From: an uncultured Kangiella sp.
Lineage (GTDB): Bacteria; Pseudomonadota; Gammaproteobacteria; Enterobacterales; Kangiellaceae
Assembly (NCBI GenBank): GCA_947498625.1
Contig: CANMKR010000002.1
Span: forward strand, 372,001 to 436,000
Direction: 5' to 3'
Length of the DNA: 64,000 nt
Positions 8,784 through 16,951 of this stretch are shown piece by piece. The number at the start of each line of letters is the position of its first letter. Positions within the stretch are counted from its first letter, which is position 1. The notes beneath the pieces were generated by a model. It ran no database searches. It saw only the letters and a list, made by a program, of their open reading frames with translations, and had not been told where the DNA came from. A program made the translations under genes and the position numbers.

Positions 8784-8790
8784 GAAATAA

Positions 8791-8867
8791 TGGCGGAGCG
8801 GACGGGACTCGAACCCGCGACCCCCGGCGTGACAGGCCGGTATTCTAACCAGCTGAACTACCGCTCC
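8791..8867 (-). tRNA. tRNA-Asp (GTC)
   Basis: The leftward strand gives a 77-nt cloverleaf starting GGAGCGG, with the D-arm AGTTCAGCTGGTTAGAA, an anticodon loop CCTGTCACG containing GTC, the T-arm GCGGGTTCGAGTCCCGT and an encoded CCA end. It matches the Escherichia coli tRNA-Asp closely from memory. Confidence 0.97.
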
Positions 8868-8941
8868 GCGACGAGTGTTAGTGTATCAAGGATGATGACT
8901 AACAAGGTGTTTGCTGGGTGACCTCTCGGTCAACGGCGTGC

Positions 8942-8970
8942 ATAATACTGTCGTTCGAATTTTCCGTCAA
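8942..8970 (-). promoter_or_regulatory. tRNA-Asp promoter with GC-rich discriminator
   Basis: Read leftwards: TTGACG, a 17-nt spacer, TATTAT, then GCACGCC. The -35 and -10 are near consensus, and the GC-rich stretch after the -10 is the discriminator typical of stringently controlled stable-RNA promoters. The transcript would start about 70 nt before the mature tRNA. Confidence 0.75.
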
Positions 8971-9071
8971 CATCTTTTTTCAAGAATATTTAAATTTATT
9001 TTAAAAAGGTGCAAAGTAAGGCTTTGCACGATGGATTTACTGGAAGAATTTCTTAAGATATAAAGGAAAGG

Positions 9072-9091
9072 ATTCCCGCTTATGCGGGAAT
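9072..9091. repeat. dRS3-like palindromic repeat, copy 2
   Basis: ATTCCCGCTTATGCGGGAAT differs from the copy at 8716 by one base and stands in the same orientation (both followed by GAC), 356 bases away, so the two bracket the tRNA-Asp gene. Confidence 0.8.
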
Positions 9092-9156
9092 GACGACTAG
9101 GATGACGTTATGCAGAAGTCGTTTTACTTATGCTAATGCCATCAGCGGTTTAAGTT

Positions 9157-9615
9157 TTAGTCTTCTTCGGAATCTTCTATAGGTAACCAGGAGATGATTC
9201 TATCTTCGATATCTTGACCGTCTAACAGGTTCTCTGGAGTGACCTTGCCTCTAACACTAAAACCGAGTTTATGAACCGTTTCTCTATCGCCTGTTTTAAG
9301 GTGATGCCAGTCAGGTAAGTCTTTCCCAGCTGCTACGCGGCGATAGCCACAAGTATCGGGTAGCCAATAGTAGTCATGAATATTATCCGGGGTGATTTGC
9401 ATGCAGTCTGGAACTAGCCTAGTTCTATTGCCATAATCAGTGCAATTAAGCGATTTTTCATCGAGCAGATAACAAACCACATCGGTTTGCATTAAAAGCC
9501 CCTCTTCCTCATCCACAAATTGCATTCGGCAACATTTGGCGCAACCATCACACAATAACTCCCATTGCTCGGAAGTCATTTCTCGCATTGGCGTTTCTAA
9601 CCAGAAATCACTCAA
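9157..9615 (-). CDS. ycgN: YcgN-family (UPF0260) cysteine cluster protein
   Basis: This 152-residue protein matches the YcgN family along its length: an FW near the start, EMTSEQWELLCDGCAKCC, then CTDYGNR, VPDC, WLPDTCGYRR and DLPDWHHL. The family is also classed with the CxxCxxxC zinc/iron-chelating proteins; its biochemical role is not established. The start is a TTG directly after the stop of ycgL (TAG TTG), supported by AGGA about 9 nt upstream and by the family N-terminus. It is the last gene of a leftward group with rnd and ycgL. In E. coli, ycgN and ycgL are also neighbours. Confidence 0.9.
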   Translation of the reverse strand: MSDFWLETPMREMTSEQWELLCDGCAKCCRMQFVDEEEGLLMQTDVVCYLLDEKSLNCTDYGNRTRLVPDCMQITPDNIHDYYWLPDTCGYRRVAAGKDLPDWHHLKTGDRETVHKLGFSVRGKVTPENLLDGQDIEDRIISWLPIEDSEED

Positions 9616-9879
9616 CTAGTTGGTTCCTATCAAGCGAGCGATATCATCTTCGGTTGGCGGCATCTGCAAATAATAACCATCCTCTTCAAGCTTAGCTTTA
9701 ACATCTTCAATCTTAACTAATGCTAGTTTGTCTTTCTTAGCTAAGTCTAAATGCATAACCAGCTCAGGTTCACCCCACATGGCCATTAAGGTTTCCGGTA
9801 ATGCTTCTAGCTTGCTATTAAAAGGAACATAGAGATAAGTATCTAATCGTTTAGAGCTTTTATAGATTGAGCACATCAT
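9616..9879 (-). CDS. ycgL: YcgL-family protein
   Basis: This 87-residue protein has the family pattern CSIYKSSKRLDTYLYV near the start, then LPETLMAMWGEPELVM and GYYLQMPP near the end. YcgL proteins are small alpha/beta proteins of unknown function found mainly in Gammaproteobacteria. Two tandem ATGs (9879 and 9876) are possible starts. Its stop codon is directly followed by the TTG of ycgN, suggesting joint translation, and rnd lies 49 bases upstream. Confidence 0.88.
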   Translation of the reverse strand: MMCSIYKSSKRLDTYLYVPFNSKLEALPETLMAMWGEPELVMHLDLAKKDKLALVKIEDVKAKLEEDGYYLQMPPTEDDIARLIGTN

Positions 9880-9928
9880 AGGTAATTGTCTTTAACTTTT
9901 TACGTTTGGTTTTAGCTGCTTTAGCGCT

Positions 9929-11074
9929 TTAGAATTGAACGGCTTCAAATGCTTCCGAAAGCAACGCTTTTCGCCAGTTATTCCAAAAGCGATTTGGCCT
10001 AACATCTAACTTCATATTGCGCATTATATAATATTCAATAAGCCTTTTGTTAGTTAAAACCTCTTGCGGAATATCATTCTTATCTGCCACTTGATTGGCT
10101 AAAGTTTTCAATTGCCTAGAAAACTCTTTGGCTTTGGGGATTTTATGAAAAGCTTTTACTGGCTCTGGCCATAGTTCTGCATTAATAAGATCGGCTTGTT
10201 CGATGGTCGCTAATAATTCTGCGCCATATCGACGTATACTGGCTCTATGACAACCAGCTGCCAATAAGTCAGACATTTTAGGATTTGCAGTTTCGCAAAT
10301 TTCTAATAATTGCGGATCACGAAAAATAAAGGTCTTAGGTATGTTTTTAAGTCTGGCTAATTGCTCACGCCAGCTGGCCACTTGCTTTAAGCGATTGGTT
10401 TGTTTGGCATCTAATCGGAAAGTGCCTTTGATCCGAAGATAATAATTGTCATAATTTTCTGGAGCTGAAACTGCCTCAAACATACTATCCACATCCTGAA
10501 TAACATACTCAAAAGTTCCAAGCTCTAACATCTTATCGCGCAGCATATAATAAGCTGGCAGTAAAAACTGAACATCCTGCGCCGCATAGATTAGCTGTTC
10601 ATGCTGTAAAGGCCGTTGCATCCAATCGGTCTTAGTATGTCCCTTATCCAGACTAATACCTGAAATCAATTCAACTAAGCGCAAATAGCCTAAACTGAGC
10701 CCCATATCGGCAAAAGCTGCGGCGATTTGCGTATCAAAAATTTGATTAAAGTTGAAATGGTACTTGTTGAATAGTGCTTCTAAGTCTTCACCACAACTGT
10801 GAAAAATTTTGATCAGCGTTTTACATTCAAAGACAGCTTTTAACGGCGATACATCTTCAAGCTCTAGAGGATCAATAAACCAAATTTGCTGACCATCATT
10901 AATCTGAATCAGCGCTAAGTTATGGAAATAGGTATTGGTTCTATCAAACTCAGTATCAACTGCGATCGCTTCTTTACTGAGCCATTGGGAGCAGAGTCGA
11001 CTTAAGGTTTCAGTATCACGAATAAAAGATACTGAAACGCTTTCGTCATGTTCTGATAATTTAAAGTCCTGCAA
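9929..11074 (-). CDS. rnd: Ribonuclease D
   Basis: A 381-residue 3'-5' exoribonuclease that trims tRNA precursors and other structured RNAs. The DEDDy exonuclease domain (about 12-190) shows its four acidic residues: DTEF (Exo I), the Asp of HSCGEDLEAL (Exo II), and Tyr/Asp in YAAQDV (Exo III). An HRDC domain follows (about 222-290). The start is a TTG at 11072-11074 with AAGGAT 5-6 nt upstream. The fadD-rnd order is the same as in E. coli. The gap to ycgL is short, so all are probably on one transcript. Confidence 0.94.
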   Translation of the reverse strand: MQDFKLSEHDESVSVSFIRDTETLSRLCSQWLSKEAIAVDTEFDRTNTYFHNLALIQINDGQQIWFIDPLELEDVSPLKAVFECKTLIKIFHSCGEDLEALFNKYHFNFNQIFDTQIAAAFADMGLSLGYLRLVELISGISLDKGHTKTDWMQRPLQHEQLIYAAQDVQFLLPAYYMLRDKMLELGTFEYVIQDVDSMFEAVSAPENYDNYYLRIKGTFRLDAKQTNRLKQVASWREQLARLKNIPKTFIFRDPQLLEICETANPKMSDLLAAGCHRASIRRYGAELLATIEQADLINAELWPEPVKAFHKIPKAKEFSRQLKTLANQVADKNDIPQEVLTNKRLIEYYIMRNMKLDVRPNRFWNNWRKALLSEAFEAVQF

Positions 11075-11134
11075 ATCTATCCTTAATCATTATGTAGTTT
11101 TATTTAAGAACTATTGTCTTAGTAATTGTTCTAG

Positions 11135-12790
11135 TTATTTTCTTAGTTCTTTTCTTAGTATTTTACCAACATTAGACTTTGGTAACTCGTCATAAAACTC
11201 AACAACTTTAGGGATCTTATAACCTGTTAAGTGATCACGACAATGTTCGATCAAATCCTTATCTGTTAAATCAGGATCTTTTTTGACAACACAAATCTTA
11301 ACCACTTCACCTTTAACATCATCTGGCTCACCAATAGCAGCCACCTCTAAAACACCAGAATGAAGTGCCACAACATCTTCAATTTCATTGGGGTAAACGT
11401 TAAAACCGGAAACTAAAATCATGTCTTTTTTTCTATCGACAATCCTTAAATAACCGCCCTCATCTATGGTCGCCATATCGCCAGTCGCTAACCAACCATC
11501 AGCATCAATGACTTTAGCGGTTTCTTCAGGACGGTTTAAATACCCTTCCATCACTTGCGGGCCTTTAACCCATAACTCTCCAGCTTCATTCAGCCCAAGC
11601 ACATTATTATCATCATCGCGAATTTCAATATCAGTATTTGGCACAGGTAAACCAATAGTGCCGCTGTAGCTAGTGGCATCTAACGGATTCATACTCACTA
11701 CAGGCGAGGTTTCAGTAAGGCCATAGCCTTCTAAAATTGGAACGCCTGTGATTTTTTGCCAAGCATCGGATACTGATTTTTGAACAGCCATGCCGCCGCC
11801 AATCGCTAAATTTAAATGGCTAAAATCTAAAGCTTTAAAATCGGCGGTGTTGCACAAGCCATTAAATAAAGTGTTAACGCCAGTGATAGCGGTGAATGGG
11901 TATTTATTCAAAGTTTTGCAGAAGTCTTTCATATCACGGGGATTTGTGATTAAGACACTATGACCGCCCGCTTTAGTAAACAACAAGCAATTAACAGTTA
12001 AAGAAAAAATATGATATAGCGGTAAAGCCGTAATGATCGTTTCTTTTCCCAAGTCCAAAAATGGTCGCATCCAAGCATCGGTTTGCATAAGATTAGCGAT
12101 CATATTTCTATGGCTCAAAACAGCACCTTTTGAAACGCCAGTAGTGCCGCCTGTGTATTGCAAGAAAGCAACATCCGATTGGTTGACTGAGACTGCTTCA
12201 AGGTTTAAGCTTTTACCACGGTTTAGAGCTTCAACAAATGAAATGCCTTTAACAGAATGTTTTGGCACCATTTTTTTAATGCGGCGAACCACAAAGTTAA
12301 CAATAAAACGCTTAATACCGGAACAAGCATCGCCGACATTTGTTAGCACGACTTGTTTTAAACTAACGTCATTAAGCACCTCTTCAAGGGTGCTAGCAAA
12401 GTTTTCAAGAATGACGATAGCATCAGCACCACTGTCATTGAGTTGATGCTTTAATTCTCTTGGAGTATAGAGCGGATTGACATTAACTATGGCTACACCG
12501 GCTTTTAAAGCGCCATACAATGCAATTGGATATTGCAATAAATTTGGCATCATAAGGGCAAGTTTATCGCCCTTTTCTAAGCCCAAATCTTGTTGTAAAA
12601 ATGCCGCAAAGTCAGTGGCTTTTTGATCAAGCTCTTTATACGTAAGAGTAATACCTAAATTTGAAACTGCAGGTCTTTCACCATATTTATCAACGCTTTC
12701 CGCTAAAATTTCGGCTAAATTATTATATTGGCTACAGTCTACATTTTGCGCTACCTGTTCTGGGTAGTTTTTAAACCAGATGGGTTCCAT
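11135..12790 (-). CDS. fadD: Long-chain-fatty-acid-CoA ligase
   Basis: A 551-residue acyl-CoA synthetase that activates long-chain fatty acids with ATP and CoA for beta-oxidation or lipid synthesis, at the inner membrane. It shows the AMP-binding P-loop YTGGTTGVSKGA (near 213), GYGLTETSPV (near 355), the ATGD motif (near 435), and a C-terminal PKSNVGKILRKEL with the catalytic lysine. The N-terminal LMMPNLLQYP and NVNPLYTPREL blocks are those of FadD itself. Length and start match the family. It sits 16 bases after an alpha/beta hydrolase gene and just before rnd. I see no clear FadR- or PsrA-type operator. Confidence 0.95.
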   Translation of the reverse strand: MEPIWFKNYPEQVAQNVDCSQYNNLAEILAESVDKYGERPAVSNLGITLTYKELDQKATDFAAFLQQDLGLEKGDKLALMMPNLLQYPIALYGALKAGVAIVNVNPLYTPRELKHQLNDSGADAIVILENFASTLEEVLNDVSLKQVVLTNVGDACSGIKRFIVNFVVRRIKKMVPKHSVKGISFVEALNRGKSLNLEAVSVNQSDVAFLQYTGGTTGVSKGAVLSHRNMIANLMQTDAWMRPFLDLGKETIITALPLYHIFSLTVNCLLFTKAGGHSVLITNPRDMKDFCKTLNKYPFTAITGVNTLFNGLCNTADFKALDFSHLNLAIGGGMAVQKSVSDAWQKITGVPILEGYGLTETSPVVSMNPLDATSYSGTIGLPVPNTDIEIRDDDNNVLGLNEAGELWVKGPQVMEGYLNRPEETAKVIDADGWLATGDMATIDEGGYLRIVDRKKDMILVSGFNVYPNEIEDVVALHSGVLEVAAIGEPDDVKGEVVKICVVKKDPDLTDKDLIEHCRDHLTGYKIPKVVEFYDELPKSNVGKILRKELRK

Positions 12791-12806
12791 TCAATACCTA
12801 CTAATC

Positions 12807-13655
12807 TTATTTTAAAAATTCTAATATCTTTGCTGCAGTTTCCTTGGGGTACTGCATATGAAAGTGGTGGCCACCTTCACAGTTAATTTGTTCGAAATTC
12901 TGTATTTGAGCCGTACGAGACTCAATTGGGAATTGATTTAATATTCCGTTATTTGCCTTCAACAATAACACATCTGCTTCAACCTTGGCTATTATTGCGG
13001 AGTGCTGATTTTCCGTCATCCTCAACCAGGACATACGTTTTAAACGGGCATCGCTGGACCACTGATAACCCTTATCCGTCAACATAACGCCTCGTTCAAT
13101 TAAGGGGTAAAGGATCTGCCAGCTAAGCTCTGAAACTTGCGCTCGAGCCTTGGCTGCAACTTCCAGATCATTGAAAAATCGTTTGTTACTCGTTTTTTTA
13201 CGTCTTTGGATTATCGCTTCTTCTAAATGCTCGACTGCTTGCTCAGAAGGTGCGGTAATGGCGCCCATAGAATCTATCAAGGCTAAGCGTGTGAACCTGC
13301 CTGGAATCGCTCCTGCATACAATAAACCCAAAGCGCCGCCCATGGAGTGTCCAATAAACTGGCATGATTCGATATTTAAAGTATTCAGAACAGAATCAAT
13401 CACAGAAATGCCAGAAACGAATTGATAATCCGCGTCTTGCGATAAATGCTCTGATTGGCCATGCCCAGGCATCTCAAAAGCTATCAGACGATACTTTTTG
13501 TCTAAGTAAGGCGCTAAATAATGAAAGGTAGCAGCATTATCCAACCAACCATGCATACATATCACTGGCTCAGCATCGGCTTCTCCCCACTCTACCACTG
13601 AGATCTTCTTATCATTTACGACTAAATGATACTCGCGTTCAAATTGAAATTGCAT
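12807..13655 (-). CDS. Alpha/beta hydrolase
   Basis: A 282-residue cytoplasmic alpha/beta-hydrolase. It has the oxyanion HGWLDN near residue 35, the nucleophile elbow GHSMGG (Ser near 103), and a terminal catalytic His in GGHHFHMQYP. The sequence is of the serine-hydrolase-like type (short lid, MPGHGQS loop). The substrate is unknown; an ester or thioester linked to fatty acid metabolism is possible because fadD starts 16 bases downstream on the same strand. The ATG at 13655 has only a weak ribosome-binding site but fits the family N-terminus. Confidence 0.85.
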   Translation of the reverse strand: MQFQFEREYHLVVNDKKISVVEWGEADAEPVICMHGWLDNAATFHYLAPYLDKKYRLIAFEMPGHGQSEHLSQDADYQFVSGISVIDSVLNTLNIESCQFIGHSMGGALGLLYAGAIPGRFTRLALIDSMGAITAPSEQAVEHLEEAIIQRRKKTSNKRFFNDLEVAAKARAQVSELSWQILYPLIERGVMLTDKGYQWSSDARLKRMSWLRMTENQHSAIIAKVEADVLLLKANNGILNQFPIESRTAQIQNFEQINCEGGHHFHMQYPKETAAKILEFLK

Positions 13656-14070
13656 CTGGCTTTAGTTTAAAACTACCACTTATAAAATGTGCCAAAATTA
13701 TAGGGATTTATCGGGCAAAGATAAACTGGTCATTCCAGATTTATTATCCTTAAGCCGCTATGCCCGATGGTTTATTTTTTGCAGGCATAAAAAAAGGGTC
13801 ATTTATTGAATGACCCATTTGAGTAAGAATTCTCAAAAGAGAAGTGACAATGACAACCAAGACAGTAGAAAAGTATTGCTAGTGCAATTCAGAGAGGGGA
13901 AACTTTTCTACTCTCTTCGTAATATAAGAGTGCTAAATATCGAAAAAGTTCAACTTGAAGAAGCACTTAGCAGCTTTTTTGGTAGCATTTTACAATCTCA
14001 GAAAGACTTGAATTATAAAACAATAGCTTAAGTATTTAAATTAAAGTCAAATTGCATGTCCATTTTACAA
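13656..14070. other. Gene-free stretch with one terminator
   Basis: This stretch holds the promoter side of the hydrolase-fadD group and, further right, a long 3' region of the leftward operon, closed by the terminator at 13789-13816. Between that terminator and 14070 there are about 250 transcribed but apparently non-coding bases. I found no leftward frame of useful length in it. Confidence 0.5.
13789..13816 (-). terminator. Terminator of the five-gene leftward operon
   Basis: Read leftwards, GGGTCATT and AATGACCC form a perfect 8-bp stem with a 5-nt loop, followed by seven T. It would end transcripts from the transglutaminase-like gene, about 255 bases after its stop codon. Confidence 0.75.
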
Positions 14071-15486
14071 TTAACGTTGAATATTGATTACTTTAAACTC
14101 AATTTCAGTGGCTTTTAAGAGTAATTCTGGGGTTTTATTGGCACCAAGCATCAAAGGTATATGAGTTGCCGTAACATTGAATAAATTCCATGTAGGATCA
14201 ACGGCTTGCCAATAACCGTCGTTAAAAAACTCAACCCAAACATGACCGCCAAACCTTTGTTTATCGTCGCCTAAGTAAATAAGCCCACTAACTTGTCGAG
14301 CAGGGATATCAATAGCATTTAACATCTCAGTTAATAATAGAGCATGCTCAGTACAGTCCCCTATTGCATTATCTAAAATATCATCGATTTCAAAACTTGC
14401 TGGCAGGGTTTGATAGGTCAAGCGGTTATAAACATGCGAAATCAAAGATTCTACTTTTTCATGAGTGGTTTGCGTGGGCTTAATTAATGACTTTGCTAAA
14501 GCTTCAGCTCTGGGATGTACGGCTTCTATCGCCAAGCTGTTTCCTCGATACTGATACCCTTGCTTGAGACTGAGTTGATTCTTCGCTATGTTTAAAGCAG
14601 GATGAGCATTATTGCCGATAGTAAAACCTGGAGCTATAAGTAAATCCAAACCCTTAATTTGTTGTGTTTTGCCCAAAGCTTGATCAACAGAAATGCCTGA
14701 TGACAAATACAAATCTCGTTGCATTTCAGGATTAATAGTTACCTTGCCCTCACTTCTAACGTAAGTCATGCCATTGGCTTTGGTTTCTCGTAACAAGTAG
14801 CCATCCTTGGAAAATTCTAATAATGAAGCTTGCGATTGATAGCTGTCGTTAATATCAGCGCTATTTTGCAACTGATGTTTTACCTGATAGACCTTATCGC
14901 TATTAGGCTCAGTGCCCATTAACTGATAGCGGGAATAATGTAATCCATAATCATCATTATTGAATTCTTTTACGATTTGCATTGGCTTAGGGGACTTTTC
15001 TTGTAGCCAAGAATACTTAGACAAATAATCTTCAAAGGTATAGTCGATATTTGGCCTTAGAGCTTTTGTCGTCTTCCCATTTCGAGTTTCAGTGGCAGTT
15101 AACTGTTTAGCATTAATAATGCGCTTTTCAACTGATAAATAAGGTTCTTTCGAAACAATAGTGATCTGATTTAATTGGTATGGCGATTTATTTGAAAATA
15201 CCAACTCCCTTTTAAAACTAAACTCCATTCTTTGGGATTGCACCCTTCCTGTAATAAAGTCTTCTTCCGTGACTGTAAAGTTATTACTGTTTTTTTCAAA
15301 AGATAAACTTGCCCATCCTACGGCTTGGTCTTGCCAATTAATTTGATACCAAAATTTTTGTGCTCCAAAATTTTCAGGCTTCCAAGGATTGTCTCGGGAC
15401 TCATCAGTGGAGTAAAAGAAAAATGCTGCTAAACCTAAAAGGCTTAACAGCATTATTAAAACAATTGTATTTTTTGCTTTAAGCAT
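14071..15486 (-). CDS. Membrane-anchored transglutaminase-like protein
   Basis: A 471-residue protein with an N-terminal signal anchor (about 8-27) and a C-terminal transglutaminase-like domain. The catalytic triad is visible as Cys in GDCTEHA (near 374), His in GGHVWVEF (near 414) and Asp in VDPTWN (near 427). Between these lies a long beta-rich periplasmic region (about 45-300). Such proteins are usually periplasmic thiol peptidases or amidases rather than cross-linking enzymes. Its ATG overlaps the end of nhaC by 8 bases, so it is the last gene of the transporter/amidohydrolase operon. The substrate is unknown. Confidence 0.85.
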   Translation of the reverse strand: MLKAKNTIVLIMLLSLLGLAAFFFYSTDESRDNPWKPENFGAQKFWYQINWQDQAVGWASLSFEKNSNNFTVTEEDFITGRVQSQRMEFSFKRELVFSNKSPYQLNQITIVSKEPYLSVEKRIINAKQLTATETRNGKTTKALRPNIDYTFEDYLSKYSWLQEKSPKPMQIVKEFNNDDYGLHYSRYQLMGTEPNSDKVYQVKHQLQNSADINDSYQSQASLLEFSKDGYLLRETKANGMTYVRSEGKVTINPEMQRDLYLSSGISVDQALGKTQQIKGLDLLIAPGFTIGNNAHPALNIAKNQLSLKQGYQYRGNSLAIEAVHPRAEALAKSLIKPTQTTHEKVESLISHVYNRLTYQTLPASFEIDDILDNAIGDCTEHALLLTEMLNAIDIPARQVSGLIYLGDDKQRFGGHVWVEFFNDGYWQAVDPTWNLFNVTATHIPLMLGANKTPELLLKATEIEFKVINIQR

Positions 15487-16927
15487 CAGCAGTTTTGGTG
15501 ATCTTGAAATTCAAAATACCGTAAATGAAGGATACAATTGGATTGATTAAGTTAAAGAAACAATAAATCCAGTATGCACCCGTAGCAACGCCTAAAGTAC
15601 CCGCCATATAAGCACCACAGGTATTCCATGGAATTAATGGTGAAGTAATGGTTCCTGCATCTTCTAGCGTACGAGAAAGATTTTTCGCATCCAATCCGCG
15701 ACGTTTAAATTCAGCGCGGTACATACGACCAGGTAATACAATCGCAATATACTGATCCGATGCAATCACATTCATACCAATACAGGTTAGAAGAACTGAG
15801 CCGATTAGTGAGCCTGTGGATTTTGCCATTCCAATAATTGAATGGACTAGTTTTTGCAGCAGGCCGGTTTTTTCCATAGCCGCGCCAAAAGTCATGGCAC
15901 AAATAATCAACCAGATAGTATTGAGCATGCTCGACATACCACCACGACTTAGCAGACCATCAAAAGCTTCAACTCCTGTACTGATGGAGTAGCCAGAAAA
16001 CAATGAGCTCCAAACTGCAGTTGTATAAGTTGCAACTGTCGATAACTTATCGTTATTAACAAAGTTAGTTACCGCATCACTTTGTAAAAACACTGCAAAA
16101 ATACAACCTAAAAGTGCGCCAACTAAAATAGTAGCCACCGCTGGTACTTTTTTGAATGCCATTACAAAAACCGCTAACAAAGGAACTAACGACCACAAAC
16201 TAATATTAAAATTACTATCCAGTAAAGTTAGTGTTTCTTGCAAACCCAAAGCAGTTTCAACCGGGGCTTGCTTTAGACCAATAACCGTGAAAATAACCAT
16301 AGCAATAATCAATGATGGCAAGGTAGTCCAAACCATATGACGAATATGGGTAAACAGATCTGTGCCAGTGATTGCTGGGGCTAGATTGGTAGTATCCGAT
16401 AAAGGCGACATTTTATCGCCAAAATAAGCTCCAGAAATAATAGCGCCAGCGGCAATTGCAGGATTAAGCCCTAAACTGTCTGCAATAACAATAAGGCTAA
16501 CCCCAACGGTTCCGGCGGTCGTCCAAGAGCTTCCGATGCTGATGGAAACAATGGCGCAGATTAGAGTTGAAGCGACATAAAAGTAATCTGGTGATAAAAC
16601 CTGCAACCCATAATAGATCATAGTGGGTACTGTACCAGCTAAAATCCAAGCACCGATTAAGGCCCCAACCATTAACAAGATCAGCATTGCGCCCATGGCA
16701 AGACTGATACCTTCTACGATCCCTTTTTCCAACTCTTTCCAGGTTTGACCATTAAGCAGACCAATAATAATTGCTATAGAAGCTGCTAGTATCAGTGCTA
16801 TTTGGTTAGCACCATATGAAGAGTCTGAACCGAATAGCTGTACCGAAAAAAACAACAAACCAATCAAAAATAAGATTGGTATTAATGCTTGTAAAATACT
16901 CGGTTGACGGCTTTGTGAATCTACCAT
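15479..16927 (-). CDS. nhaC: Na+/H+ antiporter, NhaC family
   Basis: A 482-residue integral membrane protein with about 11-12 predicted segments. The block SSWTTAGTVGVSLIVIA followed by GAYFGDKMSPLSDTTNLAP is the NhaC signature; the last part carries the conserved acidic and polar residues of the transport site. It would exchange cytoplasmic Na+ for H+ and could re-export Na+ brought in by the symporter encoded upstream. AAAGGAT precedes the ATG. It lies 24 bases after the second amidohydrolase and overlaps the transglutaminase-like gene. Confidence 0.92.
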   Translation of the reverse strand: MVDSQSRQPSILQALIPILFLIGLLFFSVQLFGSDSSYGANQIALILAASIAIIIGLLNGQTWKELEKGIVEGISLAMGAMLILLMVGALIGAWILAGTVPTMIYYGLQVLSPDYFYVASTLICAIVSISIGSSWTTAGTVGVSLIVIADSLGLNPAIAAGAIISGAYFGDKMSPLSDTTNLAPAITGTDLFTHIRHMVWTTLPSLIIAMVIFTVIGLKQAPVETALGLQETLTLLDSNFNISLWSLVPLLAVFVMAFKKVPAVATILVGALLGCIFAVFLQSDAVTNFVNNDKLSTVATYTTAVWSSLFSGYSISTGVEAFDGLLSRGGMSSMLNTIWLIICAMTFGAAMEKTGLLQKLVHSIIGMAKSTGSLIGSVLLTCIGMNVIASDQYIAIVLPGRMYRAEFKRRGLDAKNLSRTLEDAGTITSPLIPWNTCGAYMAGTLGVATGAYWIYCFFNLINPIVSFIYGILNFKITKTADA

Positions 16928-16951
16928 TAGTTATCCTTTTTAGTTTATTGC

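Larger units (their letters stand above)
8584..8790. other. Rhs upstream region and repeat
   Basis: The stretch before the Rhs gene should carry its leftward promoter, but I see no strong consensus pair. It also holds one palindromic repeat and the terminator of the tRNA-Asp gene, listed separately. Confidence 0.35.

Noticed and set aside
13810-14031. A 73-codon rightward frame between the hydrolase and the leftward operon
   Set aside because: Its ATG lies inside the stem of a leftward terminator, it has no ribosome-binding site and no recognisable feature; more likely chance in a 3' untranslated region.
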